A stretch of DNA of 28,527 nucleotides. It comes from a virus. The stretch is taken from positions 1 to 28,527 of IMG/VR virus record IMGVR_UViG_3300033993_002101. One strand, written 5' to 3'. Within the stretch, counting starts at the first letter, position 1. Each line of letters starts with the position of its first letter. The notes below the pieces were generated by a model. It did not search any database. It saw only the letters and a program-made list of their open reading frames with translations, and was not told the DNA's origin. Below, in pieces: positions 14,130 through 21,381 of this stretch. The translations under genes were made by a program, and so were the position numbers.

Positions 14130-14719
14130 GCCGCCCTTCACCATGGACGCCTGAGCGCCTCGCTACGCTACGCGCCGAATGGGCGACCGACGCATCCACG
14201 GCGGAAATCGGGCGCCGCATGGGTATCAGCAAGAACGCGGTTATTGGCAAGGCACGGCGCTTGGAATTGCCAGCGCGTGAAGCGCCAGCCAATATCGCGT
14301 CACCGAAAAGCCGGGGCATGGTGTCCCGGCCTGCCGCCCGCAGTAATCGAGAACTTCCCGTTTCCGATCCGCGGGCGGCTTCCCCATCGCGGCCACGTGC
14401 TGCTACCTCCTCCGGCGCACTTTCCTCCGCCGTTGAGCGCCAGGCTTCCTCCCGGCCTGAGCGAGACTTGCCCGGCGCGGTTGCCGAAACGCCGCCGCGC
14501 CGGGTCTTTTCACACAAGCAATGCCAGTACATCACAAGCAGCGCGGATCGCGCGCATCTGTTCTGCGAGGCGCCAGTGGTGGAGAACGCGAAGGGCCGGC
14601 CATCGGCATATTGCGTGGCGCATTTTGAATTGTGCTGCATCAAGCCAAGCAAACATTCGACCAATCCGCCGCCTGCGACCTGGCTGAAAAATCGCGGCAT
14701 GGTTTGGGCGCGCGGGTGA
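14126..14719 (+). CDS. GcrA-family transcription regulator
   Basis: A 197-residue protein. The ATG at 14126 (ATGA overlap) has GGAGG eight bases upstream; the 14111 start lacks this. The N-terminus (W7-TPERLATLRAEW, then IGRRMGISKNAVIGKARRLEL to about residue 48) is the GcrA HTH signature, including the NAVIGKxxRL helix. A long Ser/Pro/Arg linker follows. The C-terminus has a Cys/His set (C133, C147, C163, H166) in CQYI…FCEAPV…YCVAH, as in GcrA C-terminal domains. In alphaproteobacteria GcrA joins sigma70 RNA polymerase and responds to CcrM methylation at GANTC. A phage copy probably redirects host or phage transcription. It lies two genes before a DNA methyltransferase. Confidence 0.82.
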   Translation: MSRPSPWTPERLATLRAEWATDASTAEIGRRMGISKNAVIGKARRLELPAREAPANIASPKSRGMVSRPAARSNRELPVSDPRAASPSRPRAATSSGALSSAVERQASSRPERDLPGAVAETPPRRVFSHKQCQYITSSADRAHLFCEAPVVENAKGRPSAYCVAHFELCCIKPSKHSTNPPPATWLKNRGMVWARG

Positions 14720-14750
14720 TGAACAAACAAAACAAGATGGAGGATGCAAC

Positions 14751-16118
14751 ATGCCGTTAGATACGGCCTATGCTGAGTTTGTGATTGCGAAATCGCAAAT
14801 AGGCGGGCAGCACGGGTTTAAACCCGTTTACGAAAACCCACATTGTTATGATTTCCAAAGTTTTTTGGTTGACTGGGCTTGTTATCAAGGCAGGGGGGCA
14901 ACCTTTGCGGATTGTGGCTTGGGCAAGACGTTAATGCAGCTTGTCTTTGCTGAAAATGTGCATCGCCACACAAACAAGCCCGTCTTGATTATGGCGCCGC
15001 TTTCGGTTTCTTCTCAAACAGTCGAGGAGGCGGAAAAGTTTGGTATGCACGCTTTTAGGTCAATTGACGGAAAGATACCCCATGGCGCCGGAATTATCAC
15101 AACCAATTATGAGCGCTTGAAGCATTTTGATCCTGACCTTTTTGGCGGCGTGATTTGTGATGAAAGCAGCATTCTCAAAAACTTTGACGGCGCTTTTAAG
15201 GCGCAAATCACGGAGTTTATGCGGCGCTGCCGGTATCGCGGTATGTTTACCGCAACACCTTCGCCTAACGATTACATCGAGCTTGGAACATCTTCGGAGG
15301 CGTTGGGGTATTTGGGCTATATGGATATGCTTGGGCAGTTTTTTAAGAATGATGAGGACAGCCTGCACCCTGGATTTATTGGGTCTAAGTGGCGTTTTAA
15401 GCCGCATGGCGAGCGAGACTTTTGGCGTTGGGTTGCATCATGGGCGCGGGCTATTCGCAAGCCTTCTGATTTAGGTTTTGAGGATCGCGATTGGATCCTG
15501 CCTAAACTGATTGAGATTGATCACGAAATCAAAAGCCCACCGCTTCCTGGGATGCTGTTTCCCGTTCCTGCTAAGGGATTGACTGAACAGCGAGAGGAAC
15601 GCAAGGCAACTGTTCGCGATCGGTGCGAAAAGGCGGCTGAGATTTTATCGGCGTCCGAGTGTGGTGTGTCATGGTGCCATCTTAACGAAGAGGCTGACAC
15701 AATTTGCGGTATGGTTCGCGGTGCGGTCAATCTTTCCGGCAGCGATAGCGATGAAGAAAAAGAAGAAAAATTCAAGGCGTTTCGCAATGGCCAAATTCGT
15801 CATTTGGTCACTAAGCCGAAAATCGCAGCGCTTGGCGTCAATTGGCAGCACGCATCAACCGCCACTTATTTCACCGATTACAGCTTTGAGCAATATTATC
15901 AGGCGGTTCGGCGGATGTGGCGTTTCGGGCAAAAGAAGCCGGTCACCATTCACAATATCAGCACCGAAAGCCTTCGCGGCGTTGCCTCAAGCCGAAAGGA
16001 AAAGGCAGAAGCTACCGACAAAATGTTTCGCGTGATGGTGGATCATATGCGCGATGCGATGAACCTTGAAAGGTTCAAACAACACAGCAACAATCAGGAG
16101 GTACCGAAATGGCTTTAA
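14751..16118 (+). CDS. SNF2/DEAD-like superfamily 2 helicase
   Basis: A 455-residue protein with GGAGG upstream of the ATG. Motif I is DCGLGKT (54-60), motif II DESS (137-140, in VICDESSILKN), motif III TATPSPND (167-174), and motif VI QAVRRMWRFGQ (384-394). The RxxRxGQ ending is typical of SNF2-like ATPases. DESSxLK helicases are common in phage genomes, often next to a methyltransferase as here (10-base overlap, shared translation). DNA in this gene is clearly poorer in G+C than its neighbours, suggesting it came with the methyltransferase as a module. Possible roles are replication fork remodelling, DNA translocation for modification or counter-defence; the sequence does not choose among them. 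Confidence 0.85.
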   Translation: MPLDTAYAEFVIAKSQIGGQHGFKPVYENPHCYDFQSFLVDWACYQGRGATFADCGLGKTLMQLVFAENVHRHTNKPVLIMAPLSVSSQTVEEAEKFGMHAFRSIDGKIPHGAGIITTNYERLKHFDPDLFGGVICDESSILKNFDGAFKAQITEFMRRCRYRGMFTATPSPNDYIELGTSSEALGYLGYMDMLGQFFKNDEDSLHPGFIGSKWRFKPHGERDFWRWVASWARAIRKPSDLGFEDRDWILPKLIEIDHEIKSPPLPGMLFPVPAKGLTEQREERKATVRDRCEKAAEILSASECGVSWCHLNEEADTICGMVRGAVNLSGSDSDEEKEEKFKAFRNGQIRHLVTKPKIAALGVNWQHASTATYFTDYSFEQYYQAVRRMWRFGQKKPVTIHNISTESLRGVASSRKEKAEATDKMFRVMVDHMRDAMNLERFKQHSNNQEVPKWL

Positions 16119-17113
16119 TAGATCAAGTGATAACGGAGCGATACGCGCTGTATAATGGCGATTGCGTTGAGGTGGTTTCCGATCTTCCGGCAAATTCTGT
16201 CGGATTGTCGGTTTATTCTCCGCCTTTTTGCGGGCTGTATAACTACAGCAGCGACGACCGAGATATGAGCAATAATGCCACTTATGATGGCTTTTATGCC
16301 CATTATGAATTTTTGGTGCGCCAGCTTTCACGCATAACCAAGCCTGGCCGCATAAATGCCGTGCATTGCATGGACATTCCAAACCCTGGCCAGAAAACAG
16401 GGTACCATGATTTGCCGGGGCGACTGATTGAATTGCACGCGCGGCACGGTTTTGATTTTCAAGGTCGCGTTTGTATCTGGAAGGAGCCTTTGGCGGTTGC
16501 CATAAGAACCAGATTAAAGCACCTCCAGCACAAGGCGCTTGTCAAGGATAGCTCTGGCGCCACCATTGCGGCGGCGGATTACCTTTTGATTTTCCGCAAG
16601 CACGGCGAAAATACGGAAGCGATCACGCATGACGGCGGCGGATTGAAAGAATACTATGGAGCAAACCAAGTTCCAGCCGATTTGTGGCAGTATCGAGATG
16701 AACCGGAGCAATCGCAAAACAAATTCAGTCATTGGATTTGGCGGCAATATGCGTCATCCGTTTGGATGGATATTCGTACCGCCAACTCGCAAGCTGCCGG
16801 CGACGGCAGAAAATGCAAGGCGATTTTATCATACAAGGATGCGCGTGATCCTGATGATGAAAAGCACGTACACCCGCTGCAACTTGACGTTATTCATCGC
16901 GCCGTTCAGCTTTGGAGCAATCCTTCGGACGTGGTGTTGACCCCGTTTATGGGAGTGGGATCTGAAGCATATTGCGCCTTGTATCAAGGGCGCCGGGCGA
17001 TTGGTGTTGAATTGAAGGAAAGCTATTTCCGCCAAGCCGTCAAAAACATTTCCGAAGTCAATCAAGACATTCGGGATGATAGCGCGATTGGTTTGTTTGA
17101 GGTGGCATCATGA
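16109..17113 (+). CDS. Beta-class DNA methyltransferase (N4-cytosine or N6-adenine)
   Basis: A 334-residue protein with AGGAGG before the ATG. Catalytic motif IV is SPPF (37-40), following GDCVEVVSDLPANSV, and the AdoMet-binding motif I is near the C-terminus (FMGVGSEAYCAL from residue 280), followed by GRRAIGVELKESYF. Catalytic motif before AdoMet motif is the beta order of the N6_N4_Mtase family. SPP(Y/W/F) is more usual in m4C enzymes, but the base cannot be fixed from this. No restriction endonuclease with a clear match is adjacent, so it is likely an orphan modification enzyme protecting phage DNA or altering regulation. G+C is low, as in the helicase. Confidence 0.85.
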   Translation: MALIDQVITERYALYNGDCVEVVSDLPANSVGLSVYSPPFCGLYNYSSDDRDMSNNATYDGFYAHYEFLVRQLSRITKPGRINAVHCMDIPNPGQKTGYHDLPGRLIELHARHGFDFQGRVCIWKEPLAVAIRTRLKHLQHKALVKDSSGATIAAADYLLIFRKHGENTEAITHDGGGLKEYYGANQVPADLWQYRDEPEQSQNKFSHWIWRQYASSVWMDIRTANSQAAGDGRKCKAILSYKDARDPDDEKHVHPLQLDVIHRAVQLWSNPSDVVLTPFMGVGSEAYCALYQGRRAIGVELKESYFRQAVKNISEVNQDIRDDSAIGLFEVAS

Positions 17114-17277
17114 CCCTCATAGTCCTGACCTTCTTAATCTGCGCCGCAGACGGCACCCAATGCGAGCCCGGATTTCAGGCTCATCGTGATTGCAGAACAG
17201 CGCAAGCGTATGTGCGGGCGCGGCTGCATCCGTCGCTGATGATTAAGGACATTGTTTGTGAGGAGGGGAAGAGGTGA
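17110..17277 (+). CDS. Small Cys-containing protein with hydrophobic N-terminus
   Basis: A 55-residue frame beginning in an ATGA overlap with the methyltransferase gene and ending in a GTGA overlap with the next gene. The first 13 residues are hydrophobic (MTLIVLTFLICAA), followed by a polar part with cysteines at 11, 18, 27 and 50. Two or more of these could form disulfides if the peptide is exported. The hydrophobic stretch is short and lacks a basic leader, so export is uncertain. Function unknown; the tight overlaps are the best evidence that it is real. Confidence 0.6.
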   Translation: MTLIVLTFLICAADGTQCEPGFQAHRDCRTAQAYVRARLHPSLMIKDIVCEEGKR

Positions 17278-17486
17278 CCAACGACGAATACCGCGCGCTT
17301 GTGGAAGCCGGGCCTGCCGTGGTGATGGTGGCAAAGGCGGATATGCTCAGGCTGTTGGATTGGGCCGAGTTTGGACGGCAAGCAAGGGTAACGCTTCGCG
17401 CTGTCCGAATTAGGTTGATGACCGGCAACGAAGCAGAGGCCAGGGCGCATCTTGATCGCCGTACTGCGAAGGCGCCGCCCCTGTGA
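17274..17486 (+). CDS. Small protein of unknown function (GTG start)
   Basis: A 70-residue protein. The GTG start lies in a GTGA overlap with the preceding stop and follows GAGGAGGGGAAGAG, a very strong ribosome site. It is helical and basic (ADMLRLLDWAEFGRQARVTL, then VRIRLMTGNEAEARAHLDRR). No family recognised. It is part of a run of five consecutive genes of 50-115 residues with four-base overlaps between methyltransferase and primase. Confidence 0.65.
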   Translation: MTNDEYRALVEAGPAVVMVAKADMLRLLDWAEFGRQARVTLRAVRIRLMTGNEAEARAHLDRRTAKAPPL

Positions 17487-17653
17487 CCGCCGTCCCCAAG
17501 CGCGCCCGTAAGCTGTCCGATGATGACGTGCGGGAAATTCGCGTCAATCCAATTCCAGGGCCGGTGCTGGCGAAGCATTACGGCGTGAGCCAGAAGGTCA
17601 TTTACGATATTCGGAACCGCGTCACGTATCAGCATGTGAGGGATGAACCATGA
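17483..17653 (+). CDS. Small HTH protein (phage 'KLSDDDVREIR' type)
   Basis: A 56-residue protein with a GTG start, in GTGA overlap upstream and ATGA overlap downstream. The sequence KLSDDDVREIR, a short GPVLAKHYGVSQKVIYDI core and RNRVTYQHV form a compact helix-turn-helix. This is a frequent small phage family in which an L(A/S)xxYGVSxxxIxxIRxxxTxxHV helix pair is the DNA-binding unit (recombinase/transposase-like HTH). It probably binds DNA, but partner and target are unknown. Confidence 0.75.
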   Translation: MTAVPKRARKLSDDDVREIRVNPIPGPVLAKHYGVSQKVIYDIRNRVTYQHVRDEP

Positions 17654-17994
17654 CCCGCGCTGCGCCAGAGCGTGCCATCCAGATCGCCATTAAGCGCCGC
17701 CTGGCCCTGTCTGGCGTGGTGTGTCATCATTCGCCCAATGCTGGCAAGCGCAGCGTGATCGGCGGCAGGATGCTCAAGGCAGAAGGCATGATTACGGGCT
17801 GGCCTGACCTGACGCTTGTCGGGCCGGACAAGCGCATCGCGTTCCTTGAAGTGAAGGCCGAGAAAGGCCGCACCAGCGCCGCGCAAGATGACTGCCTCGC
17901 CATGCTGCGCCGCATGGGCCATGACGTGGCGGTGGTGCGGTCGCAGGATGACGCGGTGCTGATGTTGCAAGAATGGGGATGGAACGTGAGATGA
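17650..17994 (+). CDS. VRR-NUC domain nuclease
   Basis: A 114-residue protein in ATGA overlap with both neighbours. It shows the VRR-NUC version of the PD-(D/E)xK fold: an N-terminal helix (PERAIQIAIKRRLAL), GMITGWPDLTLVGPDK with the metal-binding Asp, then RIAFLEVKAEKGRTSAAQ with the ExK pair, and a final helix and strand (RRMGHDVAVVRSQDDAV). The length is typical of the phage stand-alone form. Such nucleases act on branched or structured DNA, for example replication forks or Holliday junctions, which fits its position beside the primase-helicase gene. Confidence 0.88.
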   Translation: MTRAAPERAIQIAIKRRLALSGVVCHHSPNAGKRSVIGGRMLKAEGMITGWPDLTLVGPDKRIAFLEVKAEKGRTSAAQDDCLAMLRRMGHDVAVVRSQDDAVLMLQEWGWNVR

Positions 17995-18146
17995 ACGATG
18001 AACCCGTCCCATCCACCCTAGAAGAGCGCCTTGCCTTTTACCAGCGCTTCGCCCGCAACCTTGCCGAGCGCGTGCCTGACCCGGTAGAGGACGCCGAGCG
18101 CGAGGCGCATTTTGAGACGTGGAAGCGAAAAGGCGCCAAGAAATGA
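17991..18146 (+). CDS. 51-residue charged helical protein
   Basis: A short frame from ATG 17991 to TGA 18144-18146, overlapping both the nuclease gene and the primase gene by ATGA. The sequence is one or two charged helices (STLEERLAFYQRFARNLAER, then EDAEREAHFETWKRKGAKK). No family is recognised. It is accepted because of its overlaps and because leaving it out would leave 148 bases empty in a gap-free operon. Possibly a co-factor of the primase. Confidence 0.6.
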   Translation: MNDEPVPSTLEERLAFYQRFARNLAERVPDPVEDAEREAHFETWKRKGAKK

Positions 18147-20149
18147 GCCTAACCCAAAGCGCCCTATGGCTTGTTCAGGAAATGCGCCTGCCGGTCTTTG
18201 CCTGCGGGCATGACAAGCGCCCGGTGACGCAGCACGGGTTCCAAGACGCCACGCATGACGCGGTGGAAATTCAGCGCCAGTTTGCCAGCCCAGGCGCGGC
18301 CATGATCGGCGTCCCAACCGGGGACACGTCCGGGTTCTTTTGCCTTGACCTTGACGTGAAGAACGGCGGCGGCGGGCTGGAATGGCTTGCGGCAAACCAG
18401 CACAGGCTACCGGACACGCGCCGACACAAGACACGCTCCGGCGGGGTTCACCTGCTTTTCGCCATGCCCCAGGGCCGGATCATCCGCAACAGCGCGGGCC
18501 GGATCGCGGCTGGCGTGGATGTGCGCGGCAACGGCGGCTATATTATCGCGCCACCCTCCCCCGGCTATCTGGTGGATGAAGCCATGGCGCCCGCGCCTGC
18601 GCCGGCATGGTTGCTGGATCTGATAGACCCGCCCAAGGCGCCAGAAGCCCCGCGCCCAGCACCCGCGCCCCGCCAATCCGGCGACGGCACGCGCTACGGC
18701 ATGACCGCCCTAGACAATGAGTGCCAGGCCATCCTAAGCGCGGCGGACGGCGCCAAGCATGACACCCTAAACCGCGCGGCGTTTAGCATCGGCGGACTGG
18801 TTGCGGCAGGCGAATTGATTGAGGGCCCAGCCTTCGCCGCGCTGGCATCGGCGCTGGCAGGCATCCGGCACCGCTGCGAGGATTACCCGGCGGCGCAGAA
18901 AACCCTTGCCGGCGCATTCCGCGCAGGCATGGCCAAGCCCCGCGAAGCCCCGCCGCGCTTGGTCCGCCGCATTGTGGAAGAATACCGCGAGACGCGCCCG
19001 GAGCCGCCGCCCAGAGACGCGCCGCCAGACCATTGGAGCGCGGAACCGGATCCGGACGTAGGTCTAGAGCCTGAAAAGGTGGCGCCCAACATCAAGCTTA
19101 CCGGCCTGCCGCTGATCTATTTCCAGGACGTGAAGCCTGCCCTGAAATCTGAGGATTTCATCGAGGGCTTGCTGATCAAGGCCGCCATGTCCGTAACCTA
19201 TGGGCCCTCAAATTGCGGCAAGACGTTCTTCATGGCGGACCTGGCGCTTCATGTCGCGCTTGGGCTGGAATGGCGCGGGCGTGAGGTGGAACGCGCAGGC
19301 GTGATCTACTGCGCCATGGAAGGCGCCCACGGCATTCAGAACCGCGTGGCAGCCTTCGCCCTGACGTGCGGCCTGGCAGGGCAGGAAATCCCCTTTGCCA
19401 TTATCCCGGTGGCGTTAAACTTGCTGGACCTGGAAGCGGACACGTCCCGGCTGATAGACGCCATAGCCGAGGCCGCCGCCCGCATGGCGATCCCGGTCGG
19501 GCTTGTGGTCATGGATACCCTGAGCCGCGCCATGGCCGGGGGCAATGAAAACTCCCCGGAGGATATGGGCGCCCTGGTGGCCAATTCCGACCGTATCCGG
19601 CAGGCAACCGGCGCGCATGTGGCGTGGATACACCACAGCGGCAAAGACCAAGCCCAAGGCGCCCGAGGCCATAGCCTGCTGCGCGCCGCAACCGATACCG
19701 AGATCGAGATCAGCCGCGCCGACAATGACAGCCCGTCAATCGCCCGCGTCACCAAGCAGCGCGAGCTGGAGATCGACGGGGTTTTCGGCTTCACGCTCAA
19801 GCGGGTGGAATTGGGCCTAAACCATCGCGGCAAGCCGGTCACGTCATGCGTGGTGGAACCTACCGATGACCGCCCCGCCAAGCCGCGCGTTAGCCTGACC
19901 AATGGCGAGGCCATGGCGCTACGCATCCTGCATGACGTGATGGCCACACAGCCCTGCCCGGTGCCCTACCAGGCCGCCCAAGCGGGCGTGACCGTCGCCA
20001 CAAGCAAGCACGCATGGCGCGAGACATTCTTCGCGCGTTCAACCGCTGATAGCCATGAGGCGAAGAAGAAAGCGTTTAACCGGGCAGCCGATGGGCTTGC
20101 CCAAAAGAGCCAAATAGGGGTGCATCATGACACGGTTTGGGCAGTCTGA
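18143..20149 (+). CDS. Bifunctional prim-pol primase / RepA-like replicative helicase
   Basis: A 668-residue protein; the ATG at 18143 lies in an ATGA overlap (a GTG at 18119 is less likely). Residues about 10-160 are a prim-pol (AEP-type) domain with LDLDVKNGGGG (68-78) and the TRSGGVHLLF strand (97-106). A Pro/Ala linker and a helical middle region (about 180-310) follow. Residues about 320-560 are a RepA/KaiC-like hexameric helicase ATPase, with Walker A GPSNCGKT (354-361), Walker B LVVMDT (454-459) and VAWIHHSGKD (493-502). It is the central replication enzyme of the phage, priming and unwinding. The CGGGACA repeat array directly downstream is a plausible place for it to act. Confidence 0.9.
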   Translation: MSLTQSALWLVQEMRLPVFACGHDKRPVTQHGFQDATHDAVEIQRQFASPGAAMIGVPTGDTSGFFCLDLDVKNGGGGLEWLAANQHRLPDTRRHKTRSGGVHLLFAMPQGRIIRNSAGRIAAGVDVRGNGGYIIAPPSPGYLVDEAMAPAPAPAWLLDLIDPPKAPEAPRPAPAPRQSGDGTRYGMTALDNECQAILSAADGAKHDTLNRAAFSIGGLVAAGELIEGPAFAALASALAGIRHRCEDYPAAQKTLAGAFRAGMAKPREAPPRLVRRIVEEYRETRPEPPPRDAPPDHWSAEPDPDVGLEPEKVAPNIKLTGLPLIYFQDVKPALKSEDFIEGLLIKAAMSVTYGPSNCGKTFFMADLALHVALGLEWRGREVERAGVIYCAMEGAHGIQNRVAAFALTCGLAGQEIPFAIIPVALNLLDLEADTSRLIDAIAEAAARMAIPVGLVVMDTLSRAMAGGNENSPEDMGALVANSDRIRQATGAHVAWIHHSGKDQAQGARGHSLLRAATDTEIEISRADNDSPSIARVTKQRELEIDGVFGFTLKRVELGLNHRGKPVTSCVVEPTDDRPAKPRVSLTNGEAMALRILHDVMATQPCPVPYQAAQAGVTVATSKHAWRETFFARSTADSHEAKKKAFNRAADGLAQKSQIGVHHDTVWAV

Positions 20150-20588
20150 AATGGTAATCGCGCGCAACCAACTATCACTTTTTACCCCTGAAACTAGCCG
20201 GGACATACCGGGACAAATCGGGACAAATCGGGACAATTACCCCCCGGCTGATGCCCCGCAGTCGGGACAATCTGGAACCCCCCCCCTAAAGGGGGGGGTC
20301 CAATGTCCCGCCGGGACAGGGGTGGGAATGTCCCGGTCCCGTCCCGTCCCGGCTGAAGGAATTACAAAACGAAACGAAAGCGCAGATGGCGATTTTGACC
20401 CCGCCCGCAATTACCCGACCCCGGCCAGCATCAAGGCGGCCTTCGACGCATGGGACGCGGAACATGCGGCATGGGTGGCAGCCGGGATGAACGGCGATTA
20501 CCCGCACCCGCCTGCCGGCCTGACTTCCGCCATTGCCTCCAGGCTGATCCCGCGCCGCACCCCCCAGCACGGCAAGCGGTGGCGCTGA
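20127..20588 (+). CDS. Protein with N-terminal beta-clamp motif, coding region spans the CGGGACA array
   Basis: A 153-residue protein if started at the ATG with AGGGGTG upstream; the ATG at 20151, just after the primase stop, is an alternative. QLSLF at residues 15-19 is a perfect sliding-clamp binding motif, near an end of the protein as usual. Residues about 20-75 are low-complexity because they are encoded by the repeat array. The C-terminal 60 residues look folded (TPASIKAAFDAWDAEHAAWV). It may be a replication accessory factor that contacts the host clamp. Function is otherwise unknown, and the repeat-coded part may matter as DNA rather than as protein. Confidence 0.6.
   Translation: MTRFGQSEMVIARNQLSLFTPETSRDIPGQIGTNRDNYPPADAPQSGQSGTPPLKGGVQCPAGTGVGMSRSRPVPAEGITKRNESADGDFDPARNYPTPASIKAAFDAWDAEHAAWVAAGMNGDYPHPPAGLTSAIASRLIPRRTPQHGKRWR
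20199..20351 (+). repeat. CGGGACA repeat array, candidate replication origin
   Basis: CGGGACA occurs at 20199, 20209, 20219 and 20229 (exact 10-base steps), again at 20263 and 20312. The reverse complement occurs at 20304 and 20329, and GTCCC repeats every 5 bases at 20336, 20341 and 20346. 20304-20318 is a perfect palindrome (7-1-7). A C-run/G-run hairpin (20278-20298) lies in the middle. Spacing by one helical turn suggests iteron-like protein binding sites on one DNA face, right after the primase-helicase gene. Confidence 0.65.
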
Positions 20589-20776
20589 TGGACCTAACTC
20601 CTGCCCAAGTGGCGCGTGCCCATGCCGATGATGCGCTTGCCGAGGACTGTTTGCGCCGCGCCAGAGCCGCCCAGGACGGCTTGCAGCATCCGAAGCTAGA
20701 CCAGCCTAGCCGGGAATACCTGGAAGGGCTTGTAGCGCGGTTTGAAGCCCTTGCGGCGCGGTTGAAAGGAAGCTAG
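20588..20776 (+). CDS. Small helical protein, unknown function
   Basis: A 62-residue protein started at the ATG of TGATG after the preceding gene; the longer frame to 20450 is rejected as overlap. It is helical and charged (ARAHADDALAEDCLRRARAAQ, then REYLEGLVARFEALAARL). It resembles common short phage helical proteins but no specific family is recognised. AGGA near its end provides the ribosome site of the next gene. Confidence 0.6.
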   Translation: MDLTPAQVARAHADDALAEDCLRRARAAQDGLQHPKLDQPSREYLEGLVARFEALAARLKGS

Positions 20777-20778
20777 AC

Positions 20779-21276
20779 ATGAATGGAGCCCTTGCCATGA
20801 CGAAGCCGAAACCCGCGCGCCCGCGCGGGCGCCCTGAAAAGCCCATAACCTTGGATTTCGGCCCTGCCCAGCGCTTGGCCAATGGCACGGCCTGGCTTGC
20901 TTACCGGGCGGACCCTGAAAACCCTGGGCGCCCTTCTGTGCGGTCAGCAGGCGCCAAGGTGATCTATCACCAGCTTTGGCTTGCCGGGCACCTGACGGAC
21001 GAACAGCACGAGGCGGCAGATCGCTACCTGACGCGGCTGGAGGTGGCGAGCGGCGCCAAGGTGGACACGCGCGGGCATGGGGCGGCAAGCTATGGCCCGA
21101 CGGCTGCCCAGGTGGCGGCATTGGCGGACTTGCGGATAGCTGACGCGGCGATAGGGCCGGCGCCGCTTGTGGCAGGGGTGCGGACGGTCATCGGCTGGAA
21201 TATTTGGCCGCCGGATTTGCAGGTGCGGGATTTCAAAGGCGCGATGCAGCGCGTGGCGGATGTTTGGGGGATGTGA
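20779..21276 (+). CDS. Unknown protein at the end of the replication operon; possible late regulator
   Basis: A 165-residue protein with AAGGAAGC upstream of the ATG; a second ATG at 20797 is possible. It opens with a basic Pro/Arg-rich tail (KPKPARPRGRPEKPITLDFG), resembling an AT-hook-like RGRP element. A helical core follows (YHQLWLAGHLTDEQHEAADR, then TAAQVAALADLRIADAAIG) and a C-terminal helix (RDFKGAMQRVADVWGM). No family is recognised. Position before the late transcription start is where many phages keep their late activator or Q-type antiterminator; this is only a positional hint. Confidence 0.6.
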   Translation: MNGALAMTKPKPARPRGRPEKPITLDFGPAQRLANGTAWLAYRADPENPGRPSVRSAGAKVIYHQLWLAGHLTDEQHEAADRYLTRLEVASGAKVDTRGHGAASYGPTAAQVAALADLRIADAAIGPAPLVAGVRTVIGWNIWPPDLQVRDFKGAMQRVADVWGM

Positions 21277-21306
21277 AAACAATTCGCGCGGGCAGCATTT
21301 TTTTGC

Positions 21307-21335
21307 TTGCATGTCATCCGCAATATGCGTATAAG
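21307..21335 (+). promoter_or_regulatory. Predicted promoter of first HTH cassette
   Basis: TTGCAT (21307-21312), a 17-base spacer, TATAAG (21330-21335). It falls in a 105-base gap after the replication operon and about 45 bases before the next gene, a good location for a sigma70-type promoter. Confidence 0.65.
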
Positions 21336-21381
21336 ACTTTCACCGAGGCGATGGTGCCCGGTAAATCTAGGGATAGCCCAG

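Noticed and set aside
13885-14730. 281-residue - strand frame opposite the GcrA-like and HTH genes
   Set aside because: It is a shadow of a G+C-rich coding region; the + strand proteins have clear family motifs and good ribosome sites.
14719-14760. Tiny frame between the GcrA-like and helicase genes
   Set aside because: Thirteen residues (MNKQNKMEDATCR) with no ribosome site of its own; most likely leader sequence for the helicase gene.
17110-17277. Lipoprotein signal in the 55-residue protein
   Set aside because: Residues before Cys11 (FLI) do not fit a lipobox and no basic n-region is present.
20275-20301. C-run/G-run hairpin as a transcription terminator
   Set aside because: No T-run follows and it lies within a coding frame in the middle of an operon; it is better seen as part of the repeat array.
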